A program made the position numbers and the translations under genes. 10,116 nt of DNA from Candidatus Methanocomedens sp. (GTDB taxonomy: Archaea > Halobacteriota > Methanosarcinia > Methanosarcinales > Methanocomedenaceae), in assembly GCA_009649835.1 (NCBI GenBank), contig PYCK01000057.1:1-10116 (forward strand), given 5' to 3'. Each line of letters opens with the position of its first letter. Position 1 is the first letter of the stretch. Under the pieces are notes generated by a model. That model did no database searches and had not been told where the DNA came from. It worked only from the letters and a program-made list of their open reading frames with translations. Shown one piece after another: positions 1 to 6,452 of the stretch.

Positions 1-183
1 CTGATAGACAATATAGTAAATCCCTGGCTTCGCAAAGATGAAAGATTCACATCAGGAGATACTATACGAAAATCGACCATCCCTAAAATAATCTGGAAAT
101 CTGGAACATTCATGACCCTTTGGGACACCCATAAGCATGAAAATGGTATCCACTTCAAAAAGTATGGTCAAATGCAAGATTAA
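1..183 (+). CDS. 3' end of an unrecognised protein gene (partial)
   Basis: Frame 1 is open from the first base to a TAA at 181-183, giving the last 60 residues of a protein whose start lies outside the window. The fragment is basic and rich in Lys, Ile, Thr and aromatic residues (for example PWLRKDERF near its start and FMTLWDTHKHENG near its end), with no hydrophobic membrane stretch. I do not recognise the family, and no catalytic motif can be named from so short a piece. The stop codon lies only 3 bases before the long inverted repeat at 187-250, the usual place for a transcript-ending or mRNA-protecting hairpin, which weakly supports a real gene end here. A chance open frame of 60 codons in AT-rich DNA remains possible. 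Confidence 0.45.
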   Translation: MIDNIVNPWLRKDERFTSGDTIRKSTIPKIIWKSGTFMTLWDTHKHENGIHFKKYGQMQD

Positions 184-186
184 TGT

Positions 187-250
187 AGACACAGATTTCA
201 CTGATTTTCACAACCACTATCAATCTGTGTAATCAGTGAAATCTGTGTCT
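187..250. repeat. Perfect 20-bp inverted repeat (palindromic repeat element)
   Basis: The arms 187-206 and 231-250 are exact reverse complements over 20 bases, with a 24-base spacer (207-230). The 9-mer AATCTGTGT occurs at 222-230 and again at 240-248, so the element also carries an internal direct repeat. It starts 3 bases after the stop codon at 181-183, so it may act as a hairpin terminator or 3'-end stabiliser for the gene on the left. From memory, ATCTGTGTAATCAGTGAAATC-like intergenic repeats occur in many unrelated environmental genomes, so this could be one copy of a dispersed palindromic family. No flanking target duplication is evident. Confidence 0.8.
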
Positions 251-550
251 CAAAATTCAGAGCACTATGATCAATTACCATTTAATTTGAAGGGAATACT
301 GAAAATGCCATTTTCGGAGCAAATTTAACAACCAAATAAATTCCACAGTTTTGTAATGCATTAACCTTATTACTCATACTGTATTAATAACACCTGAAAA
401 ATCAAAGAAGGTTGAACAAACGGGTACTGCAAATTCTTTTATTCCAGGAAAAAATCGACAGTCATTTCTAAAACACCAATTACCAACTGAATTCATTATC
501 CACCACACAAATTCACCAACCTTTCACACCCCCTGGCTGGTGTGATCAAA
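251..550. other. AT-rich gene-free stretch upstream of the ClC gene
   Basis: I see no convincing gene in these 300 bases. Two short perfect palindromes stand out: GAAAATG-C-CATTTTC at 301-315 and TAATGCATTA at 354-363. Either could be a protein-binding site, but palindromes this short are expected by chance in AT-rich DNA. No clear BRE/TATA box lies at the expected distance from the ClC start. The only translation signal is GGTGTGATC at 539-547, an interrupted match to the archaeal Shine-Dalgarno GGTGATC, placed just before the ATG at 551. Confidence 0.4.
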
Positions 551-2341
551 ATGGACCTCAGCAGCAAGATATATGAAATAATACGTGAACTCGACCTGAA
601 AGAGGTCCAGAGATGGACAGCCCTCAGCATCCTTGTAGGTATTGTAGGCGGGATTGTTGCCATCATATTCTATTCAGGCCTGTATTATGCCACCTATTAC
701 CTATTAGGAGGCATCGGCGGATATTTCCCTATTACCCCAAGAGGTGATGTTGACCTCCTGCCCGTCGTTACAGGCGAGCCCAACCGTTTATTACTCGTAC
801 TGCTCCCCATGCTGGGCGGACTGCTGGCAGGCTACCTGGTGTACCGCTTTGCCCCCGAAGCCGAAGGGCACGGTACCGATTCCGTTATCGATTCCTACCA
901 CCAGAAACAGGGTGTGATCAGGACCAGGGTCCCCTTTATCAAAGCACTGACATCCATGATAACCATGGGCTCAGGAGGAAGCGCAGGCAGGGAAGGACCC
1001 ATAGCCCAGATCAGTGCAGGTTTCGGTTCCATACTTGCCACCAGGCTCCACCTCACTGACCGGGACCGCCGCATTCTCGTGATATGCGGCATGGCTGCCG
1101 GTGTGGGCAGCATATTCAAGGCCCCCCTTGGCGGCGCAATATTCGCAATCGAAGTACTGTACAGGCAGGGCTCGGAATCAGAGGGCATCGTGCCCGCCTT
1201 TATCTCGTCCACCATCGCCTATTCAATATTCTGCTCAGTGTTCGGCTGGGGTTCCCTGTTCATCATGCCCAATTACCAGTTCACCCATCCATACGAACTT
1301 ATTTTCTATGCACTGCTGGGTATGGCATGTGCTGCCGTTGGTATCTTTTATGTACATATCTTCTACGGCATGAGGAACATCTTCAACAGGTTGACCATGC
1401 CCCGGCATTACAGGCCTGCCATCGGCGGCTTTTTACTTGGTATCCTTGCATTTTTCGTACCCGAAAGCCTGGGAGTAGGGTACGGGCTCATCCAGCAGGC
1501 CATAGACCAGCAGCTTGTAGTAGGGCTCATGCTGCTACTGGTATTTGCCAAGATACTTGCCACATCCTTCACTATCAGCAGCGGGGGCAGCGGTGGTGTG
1601 TTCGGTCCCTCACTGGTGATAGGGGCAATGCTGGGCGGCGTGCTGGGACTGACCTTCCATACTTTGTTCCCCACTATAGTATTGCAGCCAGCTACCTTTG
1701 TGCTGGTCGGGACGGCAGCCCTGCTTGCAGGTGTGGCAAAAACACCCATTGCCGCAATAATAATGGTATCAGAACTAACAGGCAACTACAACCTGCTGCC
1801 GCCCCTTATGCTTGCCTCCACCCTGGCATATGTTCTGTCAGGCAAATGGTCCATATATGAAAAACAGGTGCCCACAAGGATGGACTCCCCTGCCCACCGC
1901 CGCGAGATGACAATAGACGTGCTGGAACTTGTAACAGCAAAAGAGGCAATGAGCGGCGATATCATCACAGTCGACCCTGCCACAAAGATCCAGACAGTGC
2001 TGAACCTCATCCATAAATACGGTCATCTGGGGTATCCTGTGCTGGATAACCTGGAGCTGGTCGGTATGGTGACCTTTGAGGATGCGGAAAAAGTCCCCAC
2101 AGATGAAAGGGACAGTGTGACTGTCGGTGATATAATGACCCGCTCTCTGATCGTAACCTATGAAGACGAGAATCTTGAAAAAGCCCTAAGGAAATTGCTG
2201 GATAACAATATCGGACGACTGCCTGTTGTGGACAGGGATGACCCCACAAGGTTGTCCGGACTGTTGACTAAATATGACATCATCAGGATTCACGCACAGC
2301 TAAGCTCGAAACTTTGCAGGCTTCCACCTATTCGAAAATAA
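551..2341 (+). CDS. ClC-family chloride channel/transporter with C-terminal CBS pair
   Basis: This is an integral membrane anion channel or H+/Cl- antiporter of 596 residues. Many hydrophobic helices fill about residues 25-430. ClC signatures in order are GHG at 106-108 (in place of the usual GSG selectivity motif), GREGP at 146-150 carrying the external gating Glu148, the GSGGVFGP pore motif at 346-353, and a likely pore Tyr436 in WSIYEK. A cytoplasmic tail has two CBS domains (about 462-517 and 523-585, each opening with an A/D-x-M motif) that would bind adenine nucleotides and tune activity. The position matching the internal proton Glu of E. coli ClC is Val202 in FAIEV, as in animal ClC channels, so transport mode is uncertain. 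A GTG at 542 adds three residues; ATG 551 is preferred because GGTGTGATC lies just before it. It converges on the small CBS gene 34 bases downstream. Family assignment is very secure. Confidence 0.95.
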   Translation: MDLSSKIYEIIRELDLKEVQRWTALSILVGIVGGIVAIIFYSGLYYATYYLLGGIGGYFPITPRGDVDLLPVVTGEPNRLLLVLLPMLGGLLAGYLVYRFAPEAEGHGTDSVIDSYHQKQGVIRTRVPFIKALTSMITMGSGGSAGREGPIAQISAGFGSILATRLHLTDRDRRILVICGMAAGVGSIFKAPLGGAIFAIEVLYRQGSESEGIVPAFISSTIAYSIFCSVFGWGSLFIMPNYQFTHPYELIFYALLGMACAAVGIFYVHIFYGMRNIFNRLTMPRHYRPAIGGFLLGILAFFVPESLGVGYGLIQQAIDQQLVVGLMLLLVFAKILATSFTISSGGSGGVFGPSLVIGAMLGGVLGLTFHTLFPTIVLQPATFVLVGTAALLAGVAKTPIAAIIMVSELTGNYNLLPPLMLASTLAYVLSGKWSIYEKQVPTRMDSPAHRREMTIDVLELVTAKEAMSGDIITVDPATKIQTVLNLIHKYGHLGYPVLDNLELVGMVTFEDAEKVPTDERDSVTVGDIMTRSLIVTYEDENLEKALRKLLDNNIGRLPVVDRDDPTRLSGLLTKYDIIRIHAQLSSKLCRLPPIRK

Positions 2342-2344
2342 GTC

Positions 2345-2389
2345 CTTACGGCGTCAGTTCTTGCAGCGTATATTCTTACAGCGTCAGTT
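2345..2389. repeat. Three 15-bp tandem units at the end of the CBS gene
   Basis: Units start at 2345, 2360 and 2375. The first and third differ at one base in 15 (CTTACGGCGTCAGTT against CTTACAGCGTCAGTT); the middle one shares the first part (CTTGCAGCGT). The third unit contains the stop codon and last codons of the minus-strand CBS gene, so the 15-bp period is in frame with that gene: its C-terminal QLTL-stop is echoed downstream as YTLQ and ELTP-stop. This looks like slippage duplication at a gene end. Confidence 0.75.
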
Positions 2390-2777
2390 GCCTGATGATA
2401 TCACTGGCACTGAGAATACCCACAGGACGGTCTGATGCCCCCATACCTGATTCTGATAGTATGATCAGTCTGTGAATATGTGCATCCAGCATGACATTGG
2501 CAGCAGTTTCTATATTAGTAGAGGGGTTGATCGATTTTAACGAACTCGTCATTATTGCTTCGGCCGTCTTATCCATCAGTGATTTATCAACAACTACCTG
2601 TAACATGTCCATTTCTGTGATAAATCCCATAATTTCCCCTGTATGGTCTGTAACTGCTACGCCGGAAACGTTCTGCTCAACCATTATTTTTGCAACTTCT
2701 CTAAGGGTGATATCCATGGGAACTGAAGGTACTCCCCTTGTCATAATGTCTCTTAATAAAATGTTATTTTTAATCAT
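2376..2777 (-). CDS. Small two-CBS-domain protein
   Basis: This 133-residue soluble protein is almost entirely a tandem CBS pair (Bateman module): CBS1 at about residues 6-65, starting LRDIMTRGVPSV and ending in GFITEMDML, and CBS2 at about 70-133, starting AEAIMTSS and ending GILSASDIIRQL. Such stand-alone modules bind adenosine nucleotides or S-adenosyl ligands and regulate a partner, but no partner is shown here. The start at 2777 (MIKNN) is chosen because AGGTGG lies 7 bases upstream. The open frame extends 52 codons further upstream, but that part is AT-rich, has no binding site and overlaps the promoter region. The gene is divergent from ADH synthase and convergent with the ClC gene, which also carries CBS domains; a functional link is only a guess. 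Confidence 0.88.
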   Translation of the reverse strand: MIKNNILLRDIMTRGVPSVPMDITLREVAKIMVEQNVSGVAVTDHTGEIMGFITEMDMLQVVVDKSLMDKTAEAIMTSSLKSINPSTNIETAANVMLDAHIHRLIILSESGMGASDRPVGILSASDIIRQLTL

Positions 2778-2927
2778 TGTTTTTCCACCTAATATATTGT
2801 TGTTATCTATTAGGATAAGTACTTTTTTTAAATTATTAAAAGTGTATAATTTTAGAAAAGTGAAATAAATACTAAAATCTAAATAAATAAGTACAATCAG
2901 AACCTTGAATATTTCCAGGTGGAACAC
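2778..2927. promoter_or_regulatory. Divergent AT-rich promoter region (CBS gene / ADH synthase cluster)
   Basis: This 150-base gap between divergent genes is strongly AT-rich. On the + strand, the A/T-only AAATAAATAA at 2881-2890 would place a start site near 2912, giving a leader of about 16 bases before ATG 2928. AGGTGG at 2917-2922 is the ribosome binding site for that ATG. On the minus strand, AGGTGG at 2785-2790 precedes the CBS start, and AT-rich candidates near 2830-2850 could be its TATA box. The exact boxes are inferred from composition and distance. Confidence 0.45.
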
Positions 2928-3737
2928 ATGCAAACGAATGTCATAAGGTCTCTAAACATAGGGAAATTGGTACGGATGGAACGGATTTTTGACAGGGAAA
3001 CTCTTCGAACCATCATTATTCCCATGGATCATGGTGTTGGTGCAGGTCCCATTAAAGGATTGACCGACCTGTCGAAAATGGTGAACAAAGTGGCCCAAGG
3101 CGGTGCCAATGCTGTACTGGGACACATGGGTTTACCCAAGTACGGCCACCGTGGTTACGGCAGGGATGTGGGACTGATCATACACCTGTCAGCGTCCACT
3201 TCACTGGGCCCTGACCCCAACCATAAGGTACTGGTCACCTCAGTGGAAGAGGCAATAAAAGTTGGAGCAGATGCAGTATCGGTACATGTTAACATTGGTG
3301 CCGATGATGAGGCAGAGATGTTGCAGGGACTGGGTATAACCGCCAGCAAATGCGATGAATGGGGTATGCCCCTTGTGGCAATGATGTATCCGAGGGGACC
3401 AAAGGTTAATTCCGAACATGATGTAGAGTACGTCAAGCATGCGGCCCGGGTAGGTGCCGAACTTGGCGCAGATATTGTCAAGACAAATTATACCGGAGAC
3501 CCGGATTCGTTTCGGGAAGTGGTTGACGGGTGCCCTGTACCTATTGTTGTAGCCGGAGGGCCCAGGATGGAGACCGAGCGTGACCTTTTGCAGATGGTAT
3601 ATGATTCCATACGCTCAGGCGGGCGGGGTGTGGCAATAGGAAGGAACGTATTCCAGGCAGATGACCCGGTAGCCCTGGTGGGAAAGATCTCAAAGGTTGT
3701 GCATAACGGATATACGGTTGACGAGGTCTATGGATAG
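2928..3737 (+). CDS. 2-amino-3,7-dideoxy-D-threo-hept-6-ulosonate (ADH) synthase
   Basis: A 269-residue class I aldolase-like TIM-barrel enzyme of the type first described as MJ0400. In archaea it condenses a 6-deoxy-5-ketofructose phosphate with aspartate semialdehyde to form ADH, the first step of the archaeal route to 3-dehydroquinate and aromatic amino acids. Family hallmarks are IGKLVRMERIF (11-21), IPMDHGV with Asp34, GHRGYGRDVGLIIHLS (73-88), AMMYPRG with Tyr154, ADIVKTNYTGD with Lys185 as the expected Schiff-base lysine, and VVAGGP/AIGRNVFQ near the end as phosphate-binding loops. GTG 2919 would add three residues, but AGGTGG at 2917-2922 overlaps it and sits 5 bases before ATG 2928. 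The protein ends slightly short of MJ0400. The usual partner, dehydroquinate synthase II, is not adjacent; pyrD overlaps its 3' end instead. A plain fructose-bisphosphate aldolase is the alternative, but overall similarity favours ADH synthase. Confidence 0.92.
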   Translation: MQTNVIRSLNIGKLVRMERIFDRETLRTIIIPMDHGVGAGPIKGLTDLSKMVNKVAQGGANAVLGHMGLPKYGHRGYGRDVGLIIHLSASTSLGPDPNHKVLVTSVEEAIKVGADAVSVHVNIGADDEAEMLQGLGITASKCDEWGMPLVAMMYPRGPKVNSEHDVEYVKHAARVGAELGADIVKTNYTGDPDSFREVVDGCPVPIVVAGGPRMETERDLLQMVYDSIRSGGRGVAIGRNVFQADDPVALVGKISKVVHNGYTVDEVYG

Positions 3738-4653
3738 CATGTCCTCAACCGATCTTTCGATACAACTTACCGGGCTTGAACTGGAAAACCCGACCATACT
3801 GGCGGCAGGCGTTCTTGGCACCACAGGTGCCTCACTGAGGCGTATGGCCGGGGAAGGTGCGGGTGCTGTGGTCACAAAGTCCATAGGCTCCGAGCCAAAA
3901 GAAGGCCATCCGAACCCTACCATGTTCAAACTGGATTCTGGGTTCCTGAATGCAATGGGCCTGCCCAATCCGTCTTACAGGGATTTCAGGGAAGAACTTT
4001 CGATTGCCAGAAAAGGCGGCGTTCCTGTGATCGCCAGCGTTTTCGGGGCACATCCGGATGAGTTTGCAGAAATAATTATCGGACTGGAAGGTGCCAGTGC
4101 CTACGAATTAAATGTTAGCTGCCCCCATGCCAGTGGTTATGGAACTGTAGTTGGTACTGACCCGGTACTGGTGGAAGAGATCACCAGGGCTGCCAAACGG
4201 ACAACCGATACACCGGTATGGGTCAAGCTCACCCCGAATGTCACAGATATCGTGGAGATCGGTGAGGCTGCGAGCAGGGGTGGAGCCGATGCTGTTGTCG
4301 CTATCAATACGGTGCGGGGCATGGCGATAGATATCCATAGCGGGTATCCGATCCTTGGCAACCTGTACGGTGGCCTTTCCGGCCCCGCAGTACGTCCGGT
4401 GGCTGTAAAATGCGTATACGATCTGTATAAAGCACTGGATATCCCTGTTATAGGTGTGGGAGGTATCGGAAGCTGGCAGGATGCAGTGGAGATGATGATG
4501 GCCGGGGCCTCGGCGGTACAGGTGGGCTCTGCCGTTTATGATAATGTCAATATTTTCAGTGAGATTACCAGTGGATTGTCTGCTTACCTGAAGGCCAATG
4601 ATCATTCTTTGGACGATATAACCGGACTTGCCCACAGGAAGGTGGAACAGTGA
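3730..4653 (+). CDS. pyrD: Dihydroorotate dehydrogenase, class 1B catalytic subunit
   Basis: This 307-residue FMN-binding TIM-barrel enzyme oxidises dihydroorotate to orotate, the fourth step of UMP synthesis, in the cytoplasm. Visible motifs are NPTILAAGVLG (20-30), VVTKSIG with Lys50, NAMGLPNP (74-81), ELNVSCPHA with the probable catalytic base Cys131, VWVKLTP with Lys166, AINTVRG with Asn193, GGLSGPA (214-220) and the C-terminal FMN phosphate loop GVGGIGSW (242-249). The catalytic Cys and the pyrK gene directly downstream mark it as the heteromeric class 1B type that passes electrons to NAD+. It overlaps the end of the ADH synthase gene by 8 bases. An alternative ATG at 3739 sits one base after that stop and has GAGGT 11 bases upstream; the start is uncertain between the two. 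Confidence 0.95.
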   Translation: MDSMSSTDLSIQLTGLELENPTILAAGVLGTTGASLRRMAGEGAGAVVTKSIGSEPKEGHPNPTMFKLDSGFLNAMGLPNPSYRDFREELSIARKGGVPVIASVFGAHPDEFAEIIIGLEGASAYELNVSCPHASGYGTVVGTDPVLVEEITRAAKRTTDTPVWVKLTPNVTDIVEIGEAASRGGADAVVAINTVRGMAIDIHSGYPILGNLYGGLSGPAVRPVAVKCVYDLYKALDIPVIGVGGIGSWQDAVEMMMAGASAVQVGSAVYDNVNIFSEITSGLSAYLKANDHSLDDITGLAHRKVEQ

Positions 4654-5486
4654 GACCGGTAAATGCGGTAATAACAGAGATCATCAGGGAGACCCCTACC
4701 ATAATCACTCTCGTGACCGATATTGAACTGGATGCTGCACCCGGCCAGTTCGTAATGGTGTGGGTCCGGGGCCTGGATGAAATCCCGATGGCCCTGTCAC
4801 ACCCGGGCAGCATCACTGTGCAGAGGGTGGGTGAGGCTACTGAAGCACTGTCACGACTGGATGTGGGCGATAGTATTGGCATAAGGGGGCCGTTCGGGAA
4901 CGGATTTGAAGTGAAAGGAGAAGGGGGAGGAAAGGGGAACCGAGAAGGGGAAGGTGGCGGAGATGGGAACGGAGAAAAGAAAGGAAATAAAATAATGATC
5001 ATTGCAGGCGGCGTGGGTGGTGCACCCCTGCTGCCTTTGGCGCAGCAAGCCCAATCCCTGGGCCTGGATGTTACTACCCTGATAGGGGCCAGGACAGCGG
5101 ATGAACTGCTTTTCGAAAAACATTTCTCAAAATGCGGTGCACTCAGTATAGCTACTGACGACGGGAGTAAAGGTCATCACGGGTTTATAACAGGAGCAAT
5201 GGACATGTTCAACCTGGCCGGGTTTGACCAGTTCTATATCTGCGGTCCGGAGTTGATGATGAAAAGCGTGCTGGATATTCTCCAGGCAGCAGGGCTTGAG
5301 GCAATGGCACAATTAAGTCTTCACAGGTATTTCAAGTGTGGTATCGGTGTATGCGGCGCATGTACCATTGATCCATCGGGTCTGCGGGTATGCAGGGACG
5401 GCCCGGTGTTCAGTGGTGATCTGCTCACAACAAGTGAATTGGGGAAGTACCACAGGGATGCCACAGGAAAAAAGATAATGTTTTAA
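4650..5486 (+). CDS. pyrK: Dihydroorotate dehydrogenase electron transfer subunit
   Basis: This 278-residue ferredoxin-reductase-like flavoprotein takes electrons from PyrD to NAD+ through FAD and a [2Fe-2S] cluster. The order is an FAD-binding barrel (about 1-87, with PGQFVMVW at 31-38, IPMALS at 45-50 and IRGPFGNGF at 78-86), an NAD-binding domain (about 114-220, starting IMIIAGGVGGAPLLPL and including YICGPELMM), then the cluster ligands Cys230, Cys235, Cys238 and Cys248. The GTG start overlaps the pyrD stop as GTGA and has AAGGTGG just upstream, so the pair is translationally coupled. The odd feature is residues 87-114, a Gly/Glu/Lys/Asn-rich linker encoded by a nearly pure purine tract; in typical PyrK the two domains join by only a few residues, so this is an insertion or expanded linker. 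The final Cys spacing (9) is shorter than I recall for bacterial PyrK. Confidence 0.93.
   Translation: MRPVNAVITEIIRETPTIITLVTDIELDAAPGQFVMVWVRGLDEIPMALSHPGSITVQRVGEATEALSRLDVGDSIGIRGPFGNGFEVKGEGGGKGNREGEGGGDGNGEKKGNKIMIIAGGVGGAPLLPLAQQAQSLGLDVTTLIGARTADELLFEKHFSKCGALSIATDDGSKGHHGFITGAMDMFNLAGFDQFYICGPELMMKSVLDILQAAGLEAMAQLSLHRYFKCGIGVCGACTIDPSGLRVCRDGPVFSGDLLTTSELGKYHRDATGKKIMF
4908..4995 (+). repeat. Purine-rich low-complexity tract inside pyrK
   Basis: Over almost 90 bases the + strand is nearly all A and G, with runs such as GGAGAAGGGGGAGGAAAGGGG at its core broken by only a few C or T. It stays in frame and encodes a Gly/Glu/Lys/Asn-rich linker. It also contains many GGAG/AAGG words resembling ribosome binding sites. 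Composition differs sharply from the rest of the gene. Confidence 0.7.
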
Positions 5487-5529
5487 ATATTTGGTTCTTT
5501 CATGGTAGTGGAAAAGGTAGTGTAATAAT

Positions 5530-6270
5530 ATGATAGGCAGATTCAGGTTTGATGATGAGGTATTTACCGGCACTGTAAATGGTGACAGAGTTGTCGTGGA
5601 ACGGGGGCTGTATTGTGATACTTATACCCTGGATGAACTGGAGACACTTCCTCCTGTAAACCCGAGCAAGATCATATGTGTGGGATTGAACTACATTGAC
5701 CATGCCCGGGAACTGGAAATGGAACTGCCCGGTTATCCTATGATCTTCCTGAAACCTCCTTCTGCTGTTATCGGGCATGGTGATATGATCGTCTATCCTC
5801 CTGTGTCCCAACATGTGGATTATGAGGCAGAACTGGCAGTTGTGATCGGTAAGCAGTGCAGGAACGTACCTGCCACGTACGCAGATGACGTGATACTGGG
5901 ATATACCTGTTTTAACGATGTAACGGCTCGCGATATCCAAAAGGCAGATGGTCAGTGGACCAGGGCTAAGAGCTTTGATACTTTTGCACCGTTTGGCCCG
6001 TTTGTGGTCATGGCCGAAAATGTGGATATATCAAATGCCTACATCCGCTCCAGGGTCAACGGCCAGTTAAGGCAGGACTCCAGTGTAAATAATATGATTT
6101 TCGATATCCCGGCACTGATAGAATTTATTTCCCATATCATGACGCTGGAAAAGGGTGATGTCATAGCGACAGGCACGCCTGCAGGTGTGGGTCAGCTTTA
6201 TCCAGGGGATACGGTGGAGATAGAGATAGAGGGCGTGGGTACTTTGGAAAATGAGGTTGTTAAGCCCTAA
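5530..6270 (+). CDS. Fumarylacetoacetate hydrolase (FAH) family enzyme
   Basis: A 246-residue cytoplasmic enzyme of the FAH/FAHD1/HpcE fold, which uses a divalent metal to cleave or isomerise beta-diketo or 2-keto acids (acylpyruvates, oxaloacetate, homoprotocatechuate-pathway intermediates). Family landmarks are IICVGLNYIDHARE (48-61), IFLKPPSA (72-79), the metal ligands in YEAEL (Glu99, Glu101) and FNDVTARD (Asp130), the active-site RAKSFDTFAPFGP (145-157) with Lys147, and VIATGTPAGVG near residue 215. The N-terminal 45 residues form the short extra domain common in FAH-family enzymes. The ATG follows GGTAGTG at 5515-5521. It is 43 bases after pyrK with a TTTAAATA box overlapping the pyrK stop, so it could be the last gene of the cluster or have its own promoter. 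Family membership is firm; the substrate is unknown. Confidence 0.92.
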   Translation: MIGRFRFDDEVFTGTVNGDRVVVERGLYCDTYTLDELETLPPVNPSKIICVGLNYIDHARELEMELPGYPMIFLKPPSAVIGHGDMIVYPPVSQHVDYEAELAVVIGKQCRNVPATYADDVILGYTCFNDVTARDIQKADGQWTRAKSFDTFAPFGPFVVMAENVDISNAYIRSRVNGQLRQDSSVNNMIFDIPALIEFISHIMTLEKGDVIATGTPAGVGQLYPGDTVEIEIEGVGTLENEVVKP

Positions 6271-6271
6271 A

Positions 6272-6310
6272 CTTCATCATTGGGTTTTATCTTCAGTTTA
6301 GGTTTTACAG
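6272..6310. repeat. Degenerate copy of the AI-2E transporter tail repeat
   Basis: This intergenic stretch matches part of the minisatellite in the tail of the minus-strand transporter gene: TTGGGTTTTATCTTCAG... aligns with TTGAGTTTTATCTTCGG... at 24 of 30 bases after a one-base shift. Read on the minus strand it would encode EDKTQ then a stop, as in the SEDKTQHE unit of the live tail. It lies beyond the gene's present stop and on the other side of the hairpin element at 6345-6416. It is best seen as a decayed remnant of a formerly longer repeat array. Confidence 0.5.
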
Positions 6311-6344
6311 TGAAGAAAATAATATCTTTGTTATATATCCTGAA

Positions 6345-6416
6345 CACTTTGCGCTCTTTGCGTCCTTTGCGGTGTATGATTTTGGTCACCGCAAAGAGCG
6401 CAAAGTCCGCAAAGGG
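6345..6416. repeat. CTTTGCG-type hairpin repeat element
   Basis: Arms 6345-6374 and 6387-6416 are reverse complements at 25 of 30 positions around a 12-base loop. Each arm is built of 9-base units containing CTTTGCG; on the left arm they begin at 6347, 6356 and 6365. The element lies between the 3' ends of two convergent genes (fah and the AI-2E gene), where it may serve as a bidirectional terminator or mRNA stabiliser. From memory, very similar CTTTGCGTC-type palindromes are scattered in intergenic DNA of many bacteria and archaea. Confidence 0.8.
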
Positions 6417-6452
6417 AGTTTGAATGGTTTGGTTCTTGATTATATCATCAGT

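Noticed and set aside
187..250. CRISPR repeat pair
   Set aside because: Only two copies, inverted rather than direct, and no regularly spaced series follows.
1084..1860. Long 258-codon plus-strand frame inside the ClC gene
   Set aside because: Shadow frame of a well-supported ClC coding region; its translation is rich in His, Arg and Cys and has no family features.
2376..2777. CBS protein as a regulator of the neighbouring ClC transporter
   Set aside because: Both carry CBS domains, but the ClC already has its own pair, the genes are convergent rather than in one operon, and nothing in the sequence shows interaction.
2778..2933. 52-codon N-terminal extension of the small CBS protein
   Set aside because: It is AT-rich, lacks a ribosome binding site at its start, overlaps the divergent gene's start, and AGGTGG sits ahead of the internal ATG at 2777.
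4108..4635. Minus-strand 175-codon frame opposite pyrD
   Set aside because: It is antisense to a complete pyrD with all active-site motifs and shows no domain of its own.
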